DNA of 64,000 nt from Lepidostoma basale. Taxonomy: Eukaryota; Arthropoda; Insecta; Trichoptera; Lepidostomatidae. The notes under the pieces are model-generated. The model ran no database searches, was not told where the DNA came from, and saw only the letters and a list, made by a program, of their open reading frames with translations. This document shows, piece after piece, positions 23,701-29,700 of the stretch. Positions within the stretch are counted from its first letter, which is position 1; each line of letters opens with the position of its first letter. The DNA is taken from the NCBI GenBank assembly GCA_022606425.2, contig JAHDVF020001336.1:1550001-1614000 (forward strand), read 5' to 3'. The position numbers and the translations under genes are program-made.

Positions 23701-26700
23701 GAGGGATAGGCAGAGAGGATGGACCGCCATACAATTTTGTCCTGACATACCTCTGTAGATTTCTCCACATTCATACATCGTAACATGCACGTTCGTCGAT
23801 TTTTTCGATTTCGAATGTGGCCGCCTTTCAGTATTATAATAATTTGGTCATGACATGCTTTCCTTGGTTTTTCACGGCATCTCTTTCCTCTTCACACTGC
23901 TTATATACAAAATTTTAACCATTCTTCTCTAGTTCATTCGTTCCATGTGTCCGAAACATCTCAGGGATCCTTTTTTAATTTTATTACGATGCAATAGTCT
24001 GCCTTACATTTCTTCCTTATTTCGTCGTTCGATATTCTATCATATATCGTTTACCCGCACATTCTTCTCAATGATCTCATTTCTACGGCATTTATCCTAC
24101 TTTCATCCATTTTGCCAGCTCCAAGCTTCACTTTTATACATAAGGGTTGGCACTAGAACTCTATTATATACTGGCATCTCTGCTTTAGTTGAAATTTTTA
24201 TATTTGTGTATTCATTCAAAAAAATATTATTCACTGTTAAATTAAAAACACTGTTTTGCGAGTAATATCAAAAAAATTGTTTATTTTTTATAAAATCGTA
24301 GCGACAGCTGTTTCGCTAACCGATGTTACCATCGTCAGGTGTTACAATAAACTAAAGATAAATACAGAAAGATTTCATTTATATAGTAACAACGAGTATG
24401 AATAGGAGAAGAAACTACACACAATAATATAAGCAATTAGGAAGGGAAAACGCAGTAATTAGTAAAATCCCATCTTAATTGCTTATATTATTGTGTGTAG
24501 TTCCTTCCCCTATTAATAATCTAGTTTACTATATAAATAATTTTATTATTTTCGGCTTAGTGCTTACATCTAATCTTAATAGATGGCGCTAGTATAGATT
24601 GAACTAAAATATGTGAAGTGTTTCTCAACATAGTAGCATACGATACTCGTATTATTACTCGTATATCTTTCAAAAATTTGGCAGACGTGGTGGTCGTAAG
24701 AAGGGCAGAATGGAGAATGTTTTATTACATAAAGCGATCGCTTAACCCAAGCAATGAAAGGTCATAAGTCCTGTAAACGCCTCGACAACTATATTCTGTT
24801 TCCAAAAAAACAATTTACATCTTCGTCTCTGTTGAGATACAATTAATATATAAATGAAATCTTTCTGTATTTATCTTCAGTTTATTGTAACACCTGACGA
24901 TGGTAACATCGGTTACCCAAACAGCTGTCGCGACGATTTTATAAAAATTAAACGCATATTTTGATATTAAAACAGTGTTTTTAATTTAACAGTGAATAGT
25001 GTTAAAACATCAAAGTGTTTCCGCCAAAACAATGGATACCTAATAAAATTTTGGGAATGCTCGGAACCAATTGTCTATAGCTTCGAAGAGATAGACATCT
25101 AATAACCCATTTCTTCAGATTAATTAGGGGATACTTCGAGAACTCGGCCGTACTGGAGGATGTTGGTATTTTTGTCCCCGAAAGATATCTCCGACAGCGA
25201 CAGTACAGATTGTTTTACCTACCGGCCGCCAGAAACAATTTGCCTCTGGTGATACCGGTGGGAAGAGCAATTAGTCTGCTGAACGCGGTCTCCTCGGAGA
25301 TCAACGTCTTTCATGTTAGCGAAAGTACGTTCAGGGGACAGATACTCTAGACTTTGGAAAGTATCTTGTCTTCCTAATGTCGAACCATCACTAATGCGTT
25401 ACTGGTATTATGTATGTGTATAATATTTTACCTGTACTCAATAGATACCTTACAAATTTATGCTGTTTGTAATGTCTTTTGAGTTAATAAACTGATTTGA
25501 TTTGATTTAAAATGTTATATTGCATATTAGAGAAACTTAATCTACCACTGGAGTGTACATACAAACATACTAATAATCTGTAGGGGGAGATACTTGAAAA
25601 CTTTTCCAATGATTGTTTTCCCATTTCCGGGTGTACGCGCACGGCCTGTAACGTAGAGATTTCACCCTTTGGGTAATTTCCCGCTTTTTTTGTTTTCAGA
25701 AATGGCCGTTTTATGTCAGCTGGTTAAAAAGCATTATTCTAAGAAACACATTACGGGGTGAACAATATCTCGCGCATCGCCCCCCGGGGGGCCGTCCCGC
25801 AAGTTAGAGGGTGTTGGATATTTATGTCTTTTAGCAAGTACAGGATGATATTTCACAGGAATAAGGCTGCTTTATACTGGAAACTCTCGCGTGAACGGAC
25901 ACTCTTAAGTACACATGTTTCGTGTCAACTGCTGTACTTTATTGAGGGTAATGAATGACGAAAACACCGCCAGCTGGTGTGGAAGTACAAAACACAATAA
26001 GATTTATTTTTCTAGTACAGTTTTTGGGGGTTTTGGTGAGAGTTAAAAGCAGTGGAGGTTTCAGCGTTTATTGCAGGTCACAAGTAATCATACGTTAACA
26101 GTGTGGGGGTGATGACAGGCCGTCGTCGGGGTCACCACTGTGGGGGTTTGTGGTGGGAGTTGAACACACGTGGATGTTTCGGCGTTTGTTGCGAGTCACA
26201 GGTAACACTACGTTAAGGTTATGAAGTACTCGGGATGGGGCGCGGCTGGATGTCGATGGCAGCGGGGCGGAGTCCGGTGGTGAGTCGTAGAGGATGAGGG
26301 CTCGCTGTGCGGTATCGTCGAGTGACTGGAGCGAGGAGTCGTCGGAGGTTTCTCGTACGTAGACTGCGTAGTGGAGACTCGTGTCTCTTCGAGATCGCGA
26401 TACTGGCTGACGTTTAGAGTTGACTGCCGTCTAGAGTGGACTGCCTTAGCTTCGTAGCTCGGCGTCGGAGGGAATCCGATATCCCTCGTGGCGTGGACTG
26501 ACTTAGCTTCGTAGCTCGGCGTCGGAGGGAGTCCGATATCCCTCGTGGCGTAGACTCGCGTCTGTTAGAAGTCGTAAGAGTAACTGATTCTATTGGGTGC
26601 TCGGAAGTACTGCTTTTATATGCTTTGCTTTCGTCATCTACGATGCCCGACCTAATGACCAAACCTGAACGAATCTAGGCCTCCGTGTCATCAAATTTGA

Positions 26701-29700
26701 TAAGTAGGTCTTGGGTCAGCGTTTTTGTGTTTATTCGTGTCATGTATTTCTTCATGAAATATGTTTATCTGGGTTATGCATTTAACCCCGACAACAGTAT
26801 TATGTACTCGTGATGGAGCGTGCGCCTGGACGGCGAAAGCAGCTGGGGCTGATGGCTCACTGGGCAGTAGCGTCGGTTGGCTGGAGCGAAGACTCGTCGG
26901 AAGTTACGCGGCGTAGCAGTGTAGACAGTTGCGTAGCTCGGTAGGAGGGTCGGAGGTTTCTCGTACGTAGACTTGACTCGTGTCGGTTAGAAGTCGCAAG
27001 AAGGAATACTGTCCATGGTGGTCGGATGTACCGCTTTTATATGATTTGCTTCCATTTTCCCACGATGCTCTGCTCTAGTGACCTAGTGACAAAACTGAAT
27101 AAATCTGGGCCCTCGACTCATCAGTTTTGATAAGTAGGTCCTGAGTTAGGCGTTTTCGGCTATTCGTGTCATATATTTCATCATGAAATATGCTGGTTTT
27201 GCAGTCGAATTCCGCTTATATGAGTTATGCATTTAACCCCGACAAGTTAAACCTCGATACAACATACCTCGATTTAACAAACTTCGGATATAACGGACAA
27301 AAAATCCGGTCAAGTGTAAAAAGAAACAAAAACGTCCTGGTAATATTATATAGGGTGTTTTTTTTAGAGGTTTGGTTTTTAAACTGGCAAAATTGTTTAT
27401 ATGTACTGTCAATTTGACAATTGACAGTTGATTTGTAGTTAGTACGTTTTGCCATTTTACTCAATTGCTCAATAAAGTTGTCAAACATTAGACTTTACGA
27501 TTGCGCTTCATTCGAGCTAGCCGCAGCCCTCATATGCCCAAAATCATATTTAAACAATAATGGCATAAAATTATCTATTAAATAAAGTCAATATCATAGA
27601 CATTAACATTATTTTAATGTGTTTTTATTTTATTTTGAATTTGTATACCTCTAAAAAAACACACTTATACACATTGTTATATATTTGCTAAAATTCAAGT
27701 CGCCGCATGTAAACAATTTTTAGCGGCCACGATATAATCACGTCATACGTCTAGCACTAGAATTTGAGACATAATGCCGAGGATGGAAGTGAAGATTGCG
27801 AAGAAAAAGAAACAACACTACCAAAAATGAAGTTGTCAGTGGTAAAATCACATCTCGACGATCTAATAACATTTAATGACTATTTGTCACATAACGAAGT
27901 TCAACTGTATTATACGCATTTTCGTAATTTTAGAGAGTTGATTATAAAAATACAGTAAACTTCAGAAGTGCAAACAAAACTTAATTCCTTTTTCAAAGCA
28001 GGATTACTGAAAGCAAGCGCGTCGATATCAAACAACAACTCACTTCGCGATGAGTGTCCGAAGTCAATAAATATAATTTTGTTTGTGTTTTGTATTGTTT
28101 ATTTATATCTAAATACAGTGTACATATTTAAAAAAAAAGTTCTTTGATTTATTTTATACCTATTTTTATATAACGGACTTTCGGTTATAACCTTCGACGA
28201 CCTTTGTGGCAGAGTGGTAAGAGCTCTGGCTTCCATACCGGAGGTTCCGGGTTCGATTCCCGGCGATGGCAGTGTGTTTGTTACACTGTCTTTGGTCTGG
28301 TGTAGAATTCACGTGACAATAAAATGGCGATAGATTGGCTACCTATCACATGTCACGAGAATCAATAATATAGCTAAAAAAAAAAAAAAATGTATACAGT
28401 AATTGGGTTCAAACAACCTGTTGTATGCATAAAAAAAAATAATAAAAAAAAAAATAAAAAAATAAAAAATAAAAAAATAAAATAATAAAAATAACGGACA
28501 CTCCCTCCCCGCAATTAGTCCGTTATATCGAGGTTTTACTATAATTTGTTTCTTTAAATTTATCTAATATTTTGCTTTTAATAATAATTAAATAAAACCA
28601 GTCTGTCGATGCCAGTGGATAATATTCGGAACAACCTCAATTCTCTGCAGCTTCAAAGAGATGGGCATCTAATTGGGCATTTAAATTTCACGTAAAAGGT
28701 AGGTAGTTGGAATGTGAAATTGAAGTTCTTAGGATGTGACTCGAGAATGATTCTACATATTTAGAACCAGAGGCAAAGAAATAAACGTATTCTATTACCC
28801 ATCTACAACATTACAAGCAATTTTCAAATCTGGATCAATTTGTGTTTATTTTTTTACGATTCGCAGTTTACATTTCGTCACCTGAGAGTAAGAAGGTTCC
28901 AACTGACAAAAGTAAAAAAGCTGAGAAAAATGAAGTCAAAGTTTTATTGGTTTCGGGTGTGTATCTTGGAATAAAAGAGAGAGATTTTTTTACCGAGAAA
29001 CGTGTAAATTTTGTCTGGCAACAGTTGGAATAATAAAATTCTAAGTTTAAATGAATCCTTCTTCAGTGAATCGTGTATTTTGAATGATCAGATGGAACTT
29101 AATTCTTTTCGTAACATCAAAATGACGATACTATTATATGTTTTTTTAATTGTACGTATAGATAAGGTTAGTAAGAACCCTTTTCACGAAAAAGAGCCAA
29201 ATGTGAAATTTTGTTGGTTGGAACCCTCTTACTCTCAGGTGACGATTTGTCGTCGGGATAACAACGTCATCTTAAACAGAAGTAAAAAAATGTATCTTAT
29301 TAATAGTTCAAATTGTACTTAGGCGGTTTTGTCATTTCGCGTTAGATATTTTATGCTACTTTGATGTTAGACATAATTTGTTCTGTTTATTACATAAAGT
29401 CCGAATGTTTTAGGTGGAAATAATGAATATACTCCCCAAATATATAAACCCGTGGTTTTGATTCCCAGTAAAAGCGAAATACTCGTTTAAAGATTGTGCT
29501 CAAGACGATATACTTTTTGTTCTAAGAAAAATATTTCAAAAATTCTTCCTCTTCTTCTTCTTTTTCCTTATTGTAGACCTATATGGTCTGTTCTCCAGAG
29601 TGTTGCTCCTCCTGTGAGGTAGATTCCCAGCTGTCCTTCCATATTTCAGGAGGTCTTCCACGAGGACGAGTCCCATAAGGCTGATTATGCAATGCAATAT

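Larger units (their letters stand above)
27245..28541 (+). mobile_element. Pogo/Tigger-like element remnant with nested insertions
   Basis: The right terminus (28515-28541) reads, reverse-complemented, AGTAAAACCTCGATATAACG followed by GAC. The left (27245-27300) has AGTTAAACCTCGATAC and ATATAACGGAC. These are typical pogo/Tigger ends with TA target. Between are a Tc1-like MITE (27353-27666), a transposase C-terminal fragment (27765-28010) and SINE S1 (28196-28490). Confidence 0.7.

Noticed and set aside
26414..26662. 82-codon minus ORF with repeated peptide ISDSLRRRATKL
   Set aside because: The peptide repeat is a translation of the 57-bp LTR direct repeat; it lies in an LTR, not in a gene.
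28196..28270. tRNA gene
   Set aside because: Head of a SINE S1 copy, for the same reason as 14102.
28842..29322. Possible small host genes at 28842-29033 and 29011-29322
   Set aside because: No motif, no splice or start context, and codon use like the surrounding AT-rich intron; chance ORFs.
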